NCBI GenBank assembly: GCA_947475525.1
Contig: CANJMI010000016.1
Span: 1 to 64,000, forward strand
Direction: 5' to 3'
Source: Polyangiaceae bacterium
GTDB taxonomy: Bacteria; Myxococcota_A; Polyangia; Polyangiales; Polyangiaceae
DNA: 64,000 bases
Both the position numbers and the translations under genes were made by a program. Under the pieces are notes generated by a model, which saw only the letters and a list, made by a program, of their open reading frames with translations, made no database searches and was not told the DNA's origin. Of this stretch, positions 8,791 through 16,482 are shown in pieces (position 1 is the stretch's first letter; the number at the start of each line of letters is the position of its first letter).

Positions 8791-9309
8791 CGAGAGCTGG
8801 TCCTTACTGAGGAGAGCGAGCGTTCAGGTGCCGCCGCCGCGGGCGCAACCTCGAGCTTCTTCACGACGAAGCAGGTTAGGGCAGACGCCTGTTGAACGGC
8901 ACATGGCGGGGTCGAAGACGCAAATACTCGCAAACATGGGAACCCCAATTCTACTATCTCCGATGAGCGATTACTTCGGCCAACGAAGAGCGCGTCGGCC
9001 AGCTCGAGGTGCACGCGGCCGCGGGGGTCGTTGAAGCTCTCGCTCTGCGGCTCGACGGTCCCGGAGCGGCTCTCACCTTGGCTCACCGTCTTCGTCGTTT
9101 GTGTGTTTTGGTTTGTGGTCCGTATCGTCGCCCTCGAGTTCCGCAGGGCGACTCGCAACCGTGGTGACGCCATGCGTTCGCCATCGCGCGATCCCGGCAT
9201 CCGCTGCTTCGCGCACGGTGAGCACTGCCCCGGCGATGGCCTTGACGTCAACCCCATCCTATCTCCCGCCGTCGAGAGCACCCGTTCACCTCGCTGGAAA
9301 AGCTCGCTG
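8791..9309. other. Stretch with no supported gene
   Basis: Between the ACR3 start and the small membrane protein I find no convincing gene. It should contain the ACR3 promoter. A direct repeat GCAAATACTCGCAAACA lies at about 8919-8935, with no clear ArsR-type site. On the minus strand 9258-9076 is open for 61 codons with protein-like composition (AIAGAVLTVREAADAGIARW) but no start codon, so it may be a gene fragment. Confidence 0.5.
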
Positions 9310-9615
9310 TTGCTGACACTCGAAACGAACTACCGTGCGGCTGAGCGTTCACTCCATGCCAAAAAACCTCTCGTCGCCGCCGTCCTCAACTTCTTCTTGT
9401 TCGGCGGAGGGACGCTGTACGTGGGCAAGCGCAAGCTCGTTGGCGCCTTGCTCACTGTTGGCGGCACGATCGCCCAGGCGGCTGAAGTCTACACGTCGCC
9501 GCCGATGAAAAACCTAATCCCAACGGTGTGGCCATTTCTGATCGGCGGGCTAGTCATCCTGAAGCTCGGGCTCGCGATCGACGGCTACAACGAAGCGAAG
9601 GTCGCGAATGGCTGA
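9310..9615 (+). CDS. Small two-helix membrane protein, unknown function
   Basis: The conserved-looking part starts near KKPLVAAVLNFFLFGGGTLYVG and has hydrophobic helices at roughly residues 22-48 and 65-90, with a KRKL turn, resembling TM2-type small membrane proteins. It ends DGYNEAKVANG. The start is uncertain: TTG 9310 (MLTLETNYR...) gives 101 residues; the open frame continues back to 9031 with ATG 9172 as another option, but that upstream part has poor protein character. No operon partner is evident; the YdeI-like gene follows 75 bases later. Confidence 0.5.
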   Translation: MLTLETNYRAAERSLHAKKPLVAAVLNFFLFGGGTLYVGKRKLVGALLTVGGTIAQAAEVYTSPPMKNLIPTVWPFLIGGLVILKLGLAIDGYNEAKVANG

Positions 9616-9690
9616 CGTGCTCCGGCCCGCGCCTCGGGTTCGAGGTGTGGTCCAAGCTTGAGCTGTTCAAGAACTGAACCAGATAGGACC

Positions 9691-10038
9691 ATGAAGAAGC
9701 CAAGCGCGGGTCGAGAGGACCGAAGGGACAAGCGTTCCACGGCGATCAAGACCATGGCGAGCACAGAGTGCGCCGCTGGGGTGTTGCACGAAGTGCCGGC
9801 AGACCTGCACGTGAGCTTGACCTCCGACGCCGCCCTCCTCGCGAAGTGGAATGACCTCACACCGATCCAGCGCAACGAGTGGATTTGCTGGGTGACCATC
9901 GTCAAGAGGCCAGAGACGAGGGCCGACCATGTCATGCGATTGAGCTCGCAGCTACAGGAAGGCAAACGCCAACCCTGTTGTTGGCCAGGTTGTCCGCATC
10001 GCAGACCTAAAGCTTCGAAATGGTTCAGCAATCCGTAG
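9691..10038 (+). CDS. YdeI/OmpD-associated family protein
   Basis: ATG 9691 opens a 115-residue protein whose second half reads LTPIQRNEWICWVTIVKRPE, then TRADHVMRLSSQLQEGKRQP and CCWPGCPHR. This is the typical end of the YdeI/OmdA (bacteriocin-protection) family: a helical domain in which paired Lys/Arg-rich helices follow the NEWICWV segment. The CCWPGCPH end is Cys/His-rich and could bind metal. Family members are linked with envelope-stress and antimicrobial-peptide tolerance in enterobacteria; the molecular activity is unknown. The gene seems to stand alone. Confidence 0.75.
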   Translation: MKKPSAGREDRRDKRSTAIKTMASTECAAGVLHEVPADLHVSLTSDAALLAKWNDLTPIQRNEWICWVTIVKRPETRADHVMRLSSQLQEGKRQPCCWPGCPHRRPKASKWFSNP

Positions 10039-10216
10039 TTGGTCGAGAGGCTGCGCGGCGTCCGACCGGTCCAACGTCAGCGCCTCCTGGGAATGCAGCA
10101 GCACCAGCTTCCGCGTGACGAGCCGCGGCTCGCGCCTCGCGGACCACGTGCTCGACAGTTCTCTTAACTACGCTTTATGCAATAGTGAGGAGGACGTTGG
10201 CGTTCTTGGAGAACTC

Positions 10217-11290
10217 ATGAAAATTCTCGGTCTGCCCGTCCTCCTCCTCGTCGTCACGTCGTGTCGATCGACGGAGCCGAAGGAGTTATCGGATGCCGGC
10301 TCTCAGGCCGTGTCACGTCCGCGTGCAAGCACGAGCGTCGAGCCAAGGTCGAACCCGAGCGCGAACGCCCCGCCGACCATTGCCGCGCTTCCGAGCCGAG
10401 CACCCCTTTCGAGGGCGCCGATGAGGACCGTCGGGTATCCGGCCTCGATCGCAACCGGGATGAATGATCCCGCCGATGTCGTCGGCTTCACGGCGGATGG
10501 CAGCGAGTACGGCTATTGCGCCAGCATCGACGCTCGCGAGCCGCCGACGACCACGTGCAAGACCCTCCAACGCGACGGCACGTCGAAGGTACGAAGCACC
10601 GACGACGAGTCCGGCCAATATTCGACTGCGCGCGCGACGAGCCTCGACGCATGGATGAAAGCGTCGGGGATGGCGAAAATCGCGACGACCACGAACCCGC
10701 TGGAGCGACGCGCTCGCCCCGTGACCGGAAGCTGGCCGTTCTCCGACATCACCGTCTCGGTCAACCCCGTGCCCGGTGACGGCGCGAACACGAACGCCGT
10801 CCTGCGAGTCGGCGGGGCGGTGAACGGAGAGCCGCCCGTGTACCCGGTCACGCTCCGTGCGAAAAACAATCCGCCGCATCACACCGTATGGACGAACGAC
10901 CTCGCACTTTCGCCCGACGGCAGCGAGCTCGGCGTCGTTGGCGGCTTCTTCTGCATGGAGTGGTGCAATGACTTCGTGGTGTACAGAGCCCGCGTCGGCG
11001 CCTTCGCCTCCCTTGTCTACAACGAGACAGGCTTGCGGCATCACCAGAAGGGCGACTACGCACGGGCCGCGGAGCTCTTCCTCGCGGCGACGTGGGACGA
11101 CGAGCACGCGAAACTTCCGCCTTACAACCTCGCTTGCGCGTGGGCCCGCCTCGGCGATCCCCGCGCGAAGGACGCACTTTGGCTCGCGATCCAGCGGGAC
11201 CCCTCCGCAAAGTCACGCGCCGTGAAGGACGATGATTTCGCGAAGGTCAGGAGCGAGGCGTGGTTTCATTCACTGACCGAATCGCGTTGA
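10217..11290 (+). CDS. Lipoprotein with C-terminal TPR-like repeats
   Basis: ATG 10217 follows GGAGAACTC and begins MKILGLPVLLLVVTSC, a lipoprotein signal with Cys16. A Ser/Pro/Arg-rich linker (~20-75) leads to a middle region with the phrase VVGFTADGSEYGYCASI and later NDLALSPDGSELGVVGGFFCMEWC, both resembling beta-propeller strand motifs. The C-terminus contains a TPR-type helical pair (NETGLRHHQKGDYARAAELF...PPYNLACAWARLGD). This design occurs in other myxobacterial secreted proteins; the function is unknown. The upstream in-frame codons (from 10115) do not encode a better signal and are left out. Confidence 0.8.
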   Translation: MKILGLPVLLLVVTSCRSTEPKELSDAGSQAVSRPRASTSVEPRSNPSANAPPTIAALPSRAPLSRAPMRTVGYPASIATGMNDPADVVGFTADGSEYGYCASIDAREPPTTTCKTLQRDGTSKVRSTDDESGQYSTARATSLDAWMKASGMAKIATTTNPLERRARPVTGSWPFSDITVSVNPVPGDGANTNAVLRVGGAVNGEPPVYPVTLRAKNNPPHHTVWTNDLALSPDGSELGVVGGFFCMEWCNDFVVYRARVGAFASLVYNETGLRHHQKGDYARAAELFLAATWDDEHAKLPPYNLACAWARLGDPRAKDALWLAIQRDPSAKSRAVKDDDFAKVRSEAWFHSLTESR

Positions 11291-11344
11291 GCCGCGCTTT
11301 GTGAGGCGGATGCAGAACGGCAAGCGCGTGGAGAGGCTGCGACC

Positions 11345-12577
11345 TTAGGCCGCGAACATGGGCTCGTCGCTCAGCATCGATTGGTCCCGGCCCGCATCCT
11401 TGGCCCGATACAGCGCATGGTCGGCGCGGGCCACCACGGCCTGGAAATCGTCGTCGTCGTGGCGTGCCGCGGCAATACCGATGCTGACGGTGACGCGGCC
11501 GCCCTCGAGTGCCGGCAGGGTCGCCTGGCGCAGTGAGTTGAGAATGCGTTCGGCGACCTTTTCGGCGTCGGTAGGCGAGCAATGGGGGAGCAGCAACGCG
11601 AACTCTTCGCCACCCCAACGCGCCAAGACATCGTGGCTTCGCAGCCCGACCAGCATGCGCTGGGCGGTTTCTCGCAACACGTTATCGCCGGCCGCGTGGC
11701 CGAAGCGGTCATTCACCCGCTTGAAGTGGTCGATGTCGATCAGCAGTACGGTCAGGGCCCAGCCATGCCTGCGGGCGCGGGCCAACTCAACGAGCGCGAT
11801 GCTTTCTAGGTGGCGGCGGTTGGCGATCCCGGTCAGCCCGTCGGTGAAGGCCTGGCGGGTGAGTTCTGCGTTGGTGCGCAGCAGGTGTTCCCGGGCGTGG
11901 GTCTCGAGCTGCATGGCCATGCCGATGTACAGCAGCAGGCTGGAGGCAAGCGACGCGGTCACCGCGACGACGGCAATAGGCGTTTTTAGCGGATCAACCC
12001 GACCTTCGACGAACAGGAACGCGACCGAACGACCAACGTTGATGACGCAGCCAAACGCGGCGGCGCTGGCGACGTAGCGTGCCCCCAGCGGCCATGGCTG
12101 CGTGAGTTTCCGCCTCAGGGTGAGGAGGAGGGAACCCGAGATCGCGGCCATCGGCAGCGAGGCGATCAGGAGCCGGGGCTGGACGAACACGGTGGCGTCG
12201 GGGGAGGGGTCAGCGGCCCACAGCGCTCCCACCGCCATGGTGGCCAGGCCGGTCAACCATCGCTCCCAGGCCGGCGGCGGTGGAAGCCCAAAGAGCACAT
12301 AAACGCTGGCGTAAACGCTTCGGTAGCCGTTGAGCAGCAGACCAATCGCTAGGACGATGCTGGCCACCCCGGGCACGACGCCTCGGGCCGACATCAGCAT
12401 TATACCCACGGTGATCTGCATGGCCCCACGTCCGGCCAAGCGCCGAGTCTCGCGGCCCACATCGGTGACGCTCCAGGCCGGGTACGACACGAGCACGAGC
12501 ACGGTCAGCTGGACCACCATTGCGAGCATCAGGGTCTGGGTTGGATGGCTCACAAACAACTCTCGCTCGTTGGGCAA
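11345..12577 (-). CDS. Membrane-anchored diguanylate cyclase (GGDEF)
   Basis: The N-terminal ~235 residues contain about six hydrophobic segments forming a membrane sensor region. A short helix (ETHAREHLLRTNAELTRQA) leads to a complete GGDEF domain: FTDGLTGIANRR, DIDHFKRVNDRFGHAAGD, the active-site RWGGEEFALLLP, and VSIGIA near the end. An RxxD product-inhibition site (RSHD) lies five residues before GGEEF. It should make cyclic di-GMP from GTP and be feedback controlled. The start is uncertain: TTG 12577 gives the full frame, with GTG 12553 as an alternative. An inverted repeat lies just upstream (12622-12651). Confidence 0.92.
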   Translation of the reverse strand: MPNERELFVSHPTQTLMLAMVVQLTVLVLVSYPAWSVTDVGRETRRLAGRGAMQITVGIMLMSARGVVPGVASIVLAIGLLLNGYRSVYASVYVLFGLPPPPAWERWLTGLATMAVGALWAADPSPDATVFVQPRLLIASLPMAAISGSLLLTLRRKLTQPWPLGARYVASAAAFGCVINVGRSVAFLFVEGRVDPLKTPIAVVAVTASLASSLLLYIGMAMQLETHAREHLLRTNAELTRQAFTDGLTGIANRRHLESIALVELARARRHGWALTVLLIDIDHFKRVNDRFGHAAGDNVLRETAQRMLVGLRSHDVLARWGGEEFALLLPHCSPTDAEKVAERILNSLRQATLPALEGGRVTVSIGIAAARHDDDDFQAVVARADHALYRAKDAGRDQSMLSDEPMFAA

Positions 12578-12621
12578 GGCACGGCGGTCATGAACCCGTC
12601 CGTCGATACGAAAGCGCTTTA

Positions 12622-12651
12622 CTCAGCATAATAAAACGTGGGAATGCTGAG
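12622..12651. repeat. Inverted repeat upstream of the GGDEF gene
   Basis: CTCAGCAT (12622-12629) and ATGCTGAG (12644-12651) form a perfect 8-bp inverted repeat around a 14-base AT-richer loop. It lies between the end of the DUF2878 operon and the GGDEF start. There is no T-run, so it is more likely a protein-binding site or a Rho-assisted hairpin than an intrinsic terminator. Confidence 0.5.
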
Positions 12652-12678
12652 CCAGCCTACGGCGCTCGCTACGCGAGA

Positions 12679-13248
12679 TCATATGGCGTGCCCTGAGCCA
12701 GGTCCCAGCTCGGCTCCGCCTTCATTGCCACGGGAGGTGCCGAACCGGCGCCGGATCCAGAACAGCGTCGGGATCGCCAGAGACCACACAACGCCGATGG
12801 TCACGAGTGCGCCCGCGCGGCTGCGCTCGAGACCGATCGCCCCGAGGCGCGCGCCGCCGTCATAGGAAAGTGGCGCCGCCAACGCGCCGAGGAGCGCTCC
12901 GAGGATCGGTCGCCTCGATAGTGAACCAAGGCTTGCGCCGCTCGCGGTCGCGGCGGTGAGGTTCAGCCACAGGGCGACCAGCCACGGCGGGGAGACGGCC
13001 GCACCGTGCATCGTGATCACGCGCGCACGAAGGAGCGCCGTATCCACAATGAAGCCGAGGAGGGCCCCCAGAACAAGGACCAACCCTTCTTTCGCGCGAG
13101 CGGCCGCTGGTTGGTTCCGAACGTGAATCAATAGACCAACCGAGACCACCATGGGGCCGAACCATGAGAGCCCTCGCACCGCGCCGAAGACGCAGGCGAA
13201 CCACACAAGCTGCATGCCAGCAAACGAGAGGAGCGCGCGGGTCGTCAC
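12679..13248 (-). CDS. DUF2878 family integral membrane protein
   Basis: This 189-residue protein has about five membrane helices and the DUF2878 pattern: QLVWFACVFGA at the N-terminus, GALLGFIVDTALLRAGVI-like LLGFIVDTALLRARVITMHG, PPWLVALWLNLTAA, and PLSYDGGARLGA. Its molecular role is unknown. DUF2878 genes commonly travel with DUF1365, cyclopropane-fatty-acid synthase and light- or singlet-oxygen-responsive regulators (family knowledge), which fits the CarH-like gene nearby. GTG 13248 lies three bases after the stop of the 37-residue ORF, so it is probably translated by coupling as the last gene of the fasciclin operon. Confidence 0.8.
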   Translation of the reverse strand: MTTRALLSFAGMQLVWFACVFGAVRGLSWFGPMVVSVGLLIHVRNQPAAARAKEGLVLVLGALLGFIVDTALLRARVITMHGAAVSPPWLVALWLNLTAATASGASLGSLSRRPILGALLGALAAPLSYDGGARLGAIGLERSRAGALVTIGVVWSLAIPTLFWIRRRFGTSRGNEGGAELGPGSGHAI

Positions 13249-13251
13249 CGA

Positions 13252-13365
13252 TCAGCCCAATTGCGCCGCACGTGCCGCGCAGAGGTTTCGAACGACGGGC
13301 AGACTCCCCGCAACAATGGAAAGCATATCCCGGTAGTCGCGTGGCTCCTCGATGACGAGCTTCAT
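13252..13365 (-). CDS. 37-residue coupled small ORF
   Basis: ATG 13365 overlaps the TGA of the peroxiredoxin gene (ATGA) and the frame ends at 13252, three bases before the GTG of the DUF2878 gene. The product (begins MKLVIEEPRDYRDML, ends CAARAAQLG) has an acidic start and an amphipathic helical body with one cysteine. Tight coupling on both sides argues that it is translated. It could also be the shortened remnant of a larger gene. I recognise no family. Confidence 0.5.
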   Translation of the reverse strand: MKLVIEEPRDYRDMLSIVAGSLPVVRNLCAARAAQLG

Positions 13366-13925
13366 GGCATGGCCTTCGTTTCGCCGGCTTGCGCGGCTTG
13401 CGCGGCTTGCGCGGCAGCCAGCACTTCGTCCGCGTGAACCCCAGGATCGACGTCGGGCCAACTCCGAACGATGGTTCCGTCCGCGCCGACGAGAAACGTC
13501 ACGCGCGATGCCATCCCGAGCGTGGAGGACACCCCGTAAGCGCTCGCTATCTTTCCATCCTCATCGGCTACCAGAGGAAACGGTAGCGAGTGCTTCGCGC
13601 GGAACTTCTTGTGGCTCTCCTCCGAGTCGCGTGACACGCCGAATATCGTGACGCGCCGCGCTTCGTACTTGGTGAAGGCATCCCGAAAGGCGCACGCCTC
13701 CTTGGTGCAGCCGGGAGTCTCGTCTTTCGGATAAAAGTAGACGACGGCCGCGTGACCGCGAGCGGCGGAGAGCGTCGTTGAGCTTCCGTCACTCGCGGTT
13801 CCGGTCACATCGGGCGCCACAGCACCGATGGGCAAGGGTCCTCTGCCGCCGTCGGGGCGATCCGCAGGCCGACACGCCCCGAAGAGCATTGTTAGTCCCA
13901 AGCAGAGTATCGAGCTTCGGCGCAT
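13362..13925 (-). CDS. bcp: Bcp/PrxQ-type peroxiredoxin, predicted lipoprotein
   Basis: The protein begins MRRSSILCLGLTMLFGAC, a signal peptide with a lipobox cysteine at 18, then carries an atypical two-Cys peroxiredoxin: VYFYPKDETPGCTKEACAFRD with the peroxidatic Cys73 and the resolving Cys78 five residues later, as in the PrxQ/Bcp group, then FGVSRDSEESHKKF and ADEDGKIASAYGV. It should reduce hydroperoxides using thioredoxin-like donors. Most Bcp proteins are cytoplasmic; a lipid-anchored form would act in the periplasm. It is the second gene of the fasciclin operon, 12 bases after the fasciclin stop, and overlaps the next ORF by ATGA. Confidence 0.9.
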   Translation of the reverse strand: MRRSSILCLGLTMLFGACRPADRPDGGRGPLPIGAVAPDVTGTASDGSSTTLSAARGHAAVVYFYPKDETPGCTKEACAFRDAFTKYEARRVTIFGVSRDSEESHKKFRAKHSLPFPLVADEDGKIASAYGVSSTLGMASRVTFLVGADGTIVRSWPDVDPGVHADEVLAAAQAAQAAQAGETKAMP

Positions 13926-13937
13926 GGGCGTCCTCTT

Positions 13938-14474
13938 TCACTCGGGGAGGAGAACCGCGTCGATCACGTGGATGACGCCGTTGGAGCACGCGATGTCGGC
14001 TTTCACGACCTTGGCGCCGTTCACCATGACCGCGCCCGCGCTCTGAGAGATTTTCACTTCGGTTCCCTGAACCGTCTTGGCCGCGTTCAAGGTAACGACC
14101 TTGTCCGAGCCAACGAGGCCCGCGACGACGTGGTAGGTGAGGATCCCCTGGAGCTTCGCCTTGTTCTCCGGCGCCAAAAGGCTTTCGAGCGTGCCGGGCG
14201 GCAGCTTCGCGAAGGCCTCATCGGTCGGAGCGAACACGGTGAAGGGGCCAGGTCCCTTCAGTGTATCGACGAGATCGGCGGCCTTGAGCGCGGCGGCCAG
14301 TGTCTTGAAAGAGCCAGCGCCGACCGCGGTATCGACAATGTCAGAGGTGCTCTGAGCGGTCGCCGGGGTGGTGCTCGCCGGGGTGGTGGCCGGCGCCTCG
14401 ATCGTGGCCGCGCCACCGCAAGCGCTAGCGACGAGGGAAAGGAGAAGAGACGGAAGGGTAAAGAGCTTGTTCAT
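13938..14474 (-). CDS. Fasciclin-domain lipoprotein
   Basis: The protein starts [19 protein letters not shown], a lipoprotein signal with Cys19, followed by a short Thr/Ala/Pro linker. Residues ~45-178 form one complete FAS1 domain: [19 protein letters not shown], then [20 protein letters not shown] (the H1 box), LTYHVVAG, and [14 protein letters not shown] (the H2 box). FAS1 domains mediate adhesion or bind small ligands at the surface. It is the first gene of a four-gene leftward operon (fasciclin, Bcp, small ORF, DUF2878) and is divergent from the CarH-like regulator, whose candidate sites lie in the shared 158-base promoter region. Confidence 0.92.
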   Translation of the reverse strand: MNKLFTLPSLLLSLVASACGGAATIEAPATTPASTTPATAQSTSDIVDTAVGAGSFKTLAAALKAADLVDTLKGPGPFTVFAPTDEAFAKLPPGTLESLLAPENKAKLQGILTYHVVAGLVGSDKVVTLNAAKTVQGTEVKISQSAGAVMVNGAKVVKADIACSNGVIHVIDAVLLPE

Positions 14475-14522
14475 TGGAATCTCCGTGAGTTGGTGTTCAA
14501 ACTACGCGCGGTGTGAGTAGCC

Positions 14523-14539
14523 TTTGTCTAGCTTTTGTC
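14523..14539. promoter_or_regulatory. Direct repeats TTTGTC with 11-bp spacing, candidate CarH/LitR operator
   Basis: TTTGTC occurs at 14523-14528 and again at 14534-14539, exactly 11 bp apart, and the second lies in the near-palindrome TTTGTCAAA. CarH-type MerR proteins can contact DNA repeats with an 11-bp period (family knowledge). The site is ~49 bases upstream of the fasciclin ATG. Confidence 0.45.
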
Positions 14540-14587
14540 AAACCAAGGACGACGAATTTTCGGCGATCGAGCGTCCTAAAGCAGTCC

Positions 14588-14603
14588 GTCAATCCGTATT
14601 GAC
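14588..14603. promoter_or_regulatory. Palindrome GTCAAT-N4-ATTGAC before the CarH-like gene
   Basis: A perfect 16-bp inverted repeat (6-bp arms, 4-base centre) ends 29 bases before the GTG of the CarH-like gene. It contains a TTGACT −35-like hexamer (14599-14604). An autoregulatory operator is the simplest reading. Confidence 0.45.
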
Positions 14604-14632
14604 TAACTTTTGCCGAAGCGTAGCGTCGACGG

Positions 14633-15613
14633 GTGGCCGCTCCGCGCGTAAAGCGCTCCCCAAAACGCACTTCAGGTGCTGAAGGGCCAGGGCTCGCGGG
14701 ATCGACCGCACCAGGCGAGACGCGCTATTCCATCCGGGTCACCTCGCGGCTCACTGCAATCGAACTCGATACGCTTCGAATGTGGGAGAGGCGTTACGGT
14801 TTCCCTCGCCCCGAGCGCACGAGCGGAGGCAGCCGCCTTTACTCCGAGGCAGACGTCGAGATTCTCAGGCTTCTCACGCAGGCGCTGGCCCATGGATACC
14901 GGCCGGGCGAGGTCGTCGGCAAGCCACGCGAGGAGCTATCGAGGCTCGTCCTCGCGGCATCCCAAGCGCCAACCCCGGCTGCGACAGGCACCCCGACGTT
15001 GGCGATGTTTTTTGCGTCTCTCGGTCGAGATGAGCTCGCGCTTGTCCGCGCGGATTTGCGTAAGGCCGCCGTGCTGCTTGGCCCGAAGAGATTTGTGGTC
15101 GAAGTCGCTCACCCGCTCTGCCTTCGTGTGGGTGAGCTGTGGGCGGAGGGAACACTCGAGGTGCGACACGAGCACATGCTGAGCGAGTGCTTGTCCGCTC
15201 AACTTTCTGTCCTTAGGTCCGCGTACGAGGATCGCCCCGGCGCCCCACGCGTTTTGCTGGCGACCTTGCCCAACGAGCGCCATGGCCTTGGTCTCACGAT
15301 GGCCGAAGTCTACCTGGCGGCGAACTACGTCACGCCGATCTTGCTCGGCGTTGACACGCCCGCGGAGCAAATCGTCAAGGCGGCGCGCGCTCACGCTGTC
15401 GATGCCGTAGGACTGCTGGTCACCCAGGCCTCGGATCTCAAGGCAACCAAAACCCACGTTCGCTGGATGCTCGGCGAGCTTCCGCGCCGCGTGCGTATCT
15501 GGGTTGGAGGGAAGGGCGGGACCGAGCTTGGGTTGCGCGACGACGCCGTTCGGATCGTCAGCACCTGGAACGAGATGGACGAAGCGATAGCGACGCTTCC
15601 GCGGGGCCCGTGA
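14633..15613 (+). CDS. CarH/LitR-type cobalamin-binding MerR photoreceptor regulator
   Basis: A MerR winged-helix domain (residues ~32-90, TLRMWERRYGFPRPERTSGGSRLY) is followed by a helical cap and a Rossmann-type B12-binding domain. The cap keeps the Wx9EH motif (Trp170, Glu180-His181) and the B12 domain keeps ExHxxG (Glu215, His217, Gly220), the residues that in CarH hold adenosylcobalamin. By family knowledge it should repress in the dark as an AdoCbl-bound tetramer and release DNA when light breaks the Co-C bond. The start is GTG 14633. It is divergent from the fasciclin-Bcp-DUF2878 operon, its likely target. A second paralog is at 22791. Confidence 0.92.
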   Translation: MAAPRVKRSPKRTSGAEGPGLAGSTAPGETRYSIRVTSRLTAIELDTLRMWERRYGFPRPERTSGGSRLYSEADVEILRLLTQALAHGYRPGEVVGKPREELSRLVLAASQAPTPAATGTPTLAMFFASLGRDELALVRADLRKAAVLLGPKRFVVEVAHPLCLRVGELWAEGTLEVRHEHMLSECLSAQLSVLRSAYEDRPGAPRVLLATLPNERHGLGLTMAEVYLAANYVTPILLGVDTPAEQIVKAARAHAVDAVGLLVTQASDLKATKTHVRWMLGELPRRVRIWVGGKGGTELGLRDDAVRIVSTWNEMDEAIATLPRGP

Positions 15614-15752
15614 TGGGCTTCGATTGGAGGCCACCGCCGGAGTCCGTCGATGAGGGACAGCCGCGCGGCCGCGAAAGCCTCGAGCCCACGGGCAAGCTCC
15701 GGCGATGACAGCGCGCTCAGGCCTCGGAGCCTCCGCCGCACTCTGTGCACGG

Positions 15753-15765
15753 TTTGTTCAACAAA
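15753..15765. repeat. Short palindrome TTTGTT-C-AACAAA in a gene-free stretch
   Basis: The 253 bases between the CarH-like gene and vapC hold no gene I can support. The only structure seen is this perfect 6-bp inverted repeat around one base. It resembles the TTTG/CAAA half-sites before the fasciclin operon, but its role is unknown. Confidence 0.35.
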
Positions 15766-15866
15766 GGTTTTACTGCCGGATCGGGCGCACACGCCCCGAA
15801 CCTACACTAACTTTGTGGCGCCCTTCCGACAGTACAACCCTAAGTTCGTTCGGCAGCCTCTGAGGG

Positions 15867-16268
15867 CTAACTACCTAGTTTCAAGGCAAGAATGCGAGCG
15901 AAGTGGCCGAAATCCTTGTCGGTTGTGAGGACGCTCCAATCACGTCGAATAGCAACGGCGCAGATCAAGAAGTCCACGCTGGAACCCTGAACACCTCGAG
16001 CCCGACAGAGATTCGAGCACGAAGCCGCAGTTTCGTAATCTTCAGTATTTAGCTCAACGTTGGGGAAGGCGCGAAGATGTTCCCGAAGGTGCTCGAACTG
16101 CTCGCTGCTCCGAACACCTGACAGAAGCTCCTGGCGAACCGGTCCAAGGAGTACGGCGCGCCCATCGGCTATCACGTCGGCGAGCAGCGCAACCAGGGGA
16201 GAAGGCGCAGTCTGCCCTCGTCTACGCAGCGCGAGCGACCAGACAGACGTATCGACCAAGACGTTCAA
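15867..16268 (-). CDS. vapC: VapC-type PIN-domain toxin ribonuclease
   Basis: The 133-residue protein is a full-length PIN domain: VLVDTSVWSLALR with the first catalytic Asp (residue 6), a Glu in LGPVRQELLSGVR, then SSVDFLICAVAIR and the last acidic pair in VLTTDKDFGHFARI. VapC toxins cut tRNA or rRNA using Mg2+. Its ATG overlaps the stop of vapB (ATGA), the standard antitoxin-first arrangement. Lower GC and different codon use than the neighbouring genes suggest recent acquisition. Confidence 0.93.
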   Translation of the reverse strand: MNVLVDTSVWSLALRRRGQTAPSPLVALLADVIADGRAVLLGPVRQELLSGVRSSEQFEHLREHLRAFPNVELNTEDYETAASCSNLCRARGVQGSSVDFLICAVAIRRDWSVLTTDKDFGHFARILALKLGS

Positions 16269-16465
16269 GAGCGGCGACGAGCCTTTTTGTAGTCGTACTT
16301 AGGGTCAAAATCCACTTGGCCAAACAGCGCTACGATCTTAACCTGTTTGCGGCGTTGGATGTACTCCTCCAACGCTTCAGTCACGGTCGCCTTCTTCGTG
16401 CGGTGACCACCGACTTGAAGGGCCTCCTCGAGTAGGCCGTCGTCAATCGCGAGGTTTGTAGCCAT
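16265..16465 (-). CDS. vapB: VapB-type antitoxin
   Basis: This 66-residue protein begins MATNLAIDDGLLEEALQVGG, the standard ribbon-helix-helix start of type II VapB antitoxins (VapB5/DUF2191 kind), followed by HRTKKATVTEALEEYIQRRK. The C-terminal VDFDPKYDYKKARRR segment is the usual toxin-wrapping tail. ATG 16465 is chosen because the family begins exactly here and the operator overlaps it. It should bind and inhibit VapC and repress the pair. Confidence 0.93.
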   Translation of the reverse strand: MATNLAIDDGLLEEALQVGGHRTKKATVTEALEEYIQRRKQVKIVALFGQVDFDPKYDYKKARRRS

Positions 16466-16482
16466 GTGTGAAATCCTACACA
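16465..16482. promoter_or_regulatory. vapBC operator (TGTGT-N8-ACACA)
   Basis: TGTGT (16465-16469) and ACACA (16478-16482) form an inverted repeat overlapping the vapB start codon, where a ribbon-helix-helix antitoxin normally binds to autoregulate its operon. Confidence 0.6.

Noticed and set aside
9076-9258. 61-codon minus-strand open frame with protein-like composition
   Set aside because: No start codon, stop codons on both sides and no family match; at best a fragment of a gene, mentioned only under the gene-free stretch.
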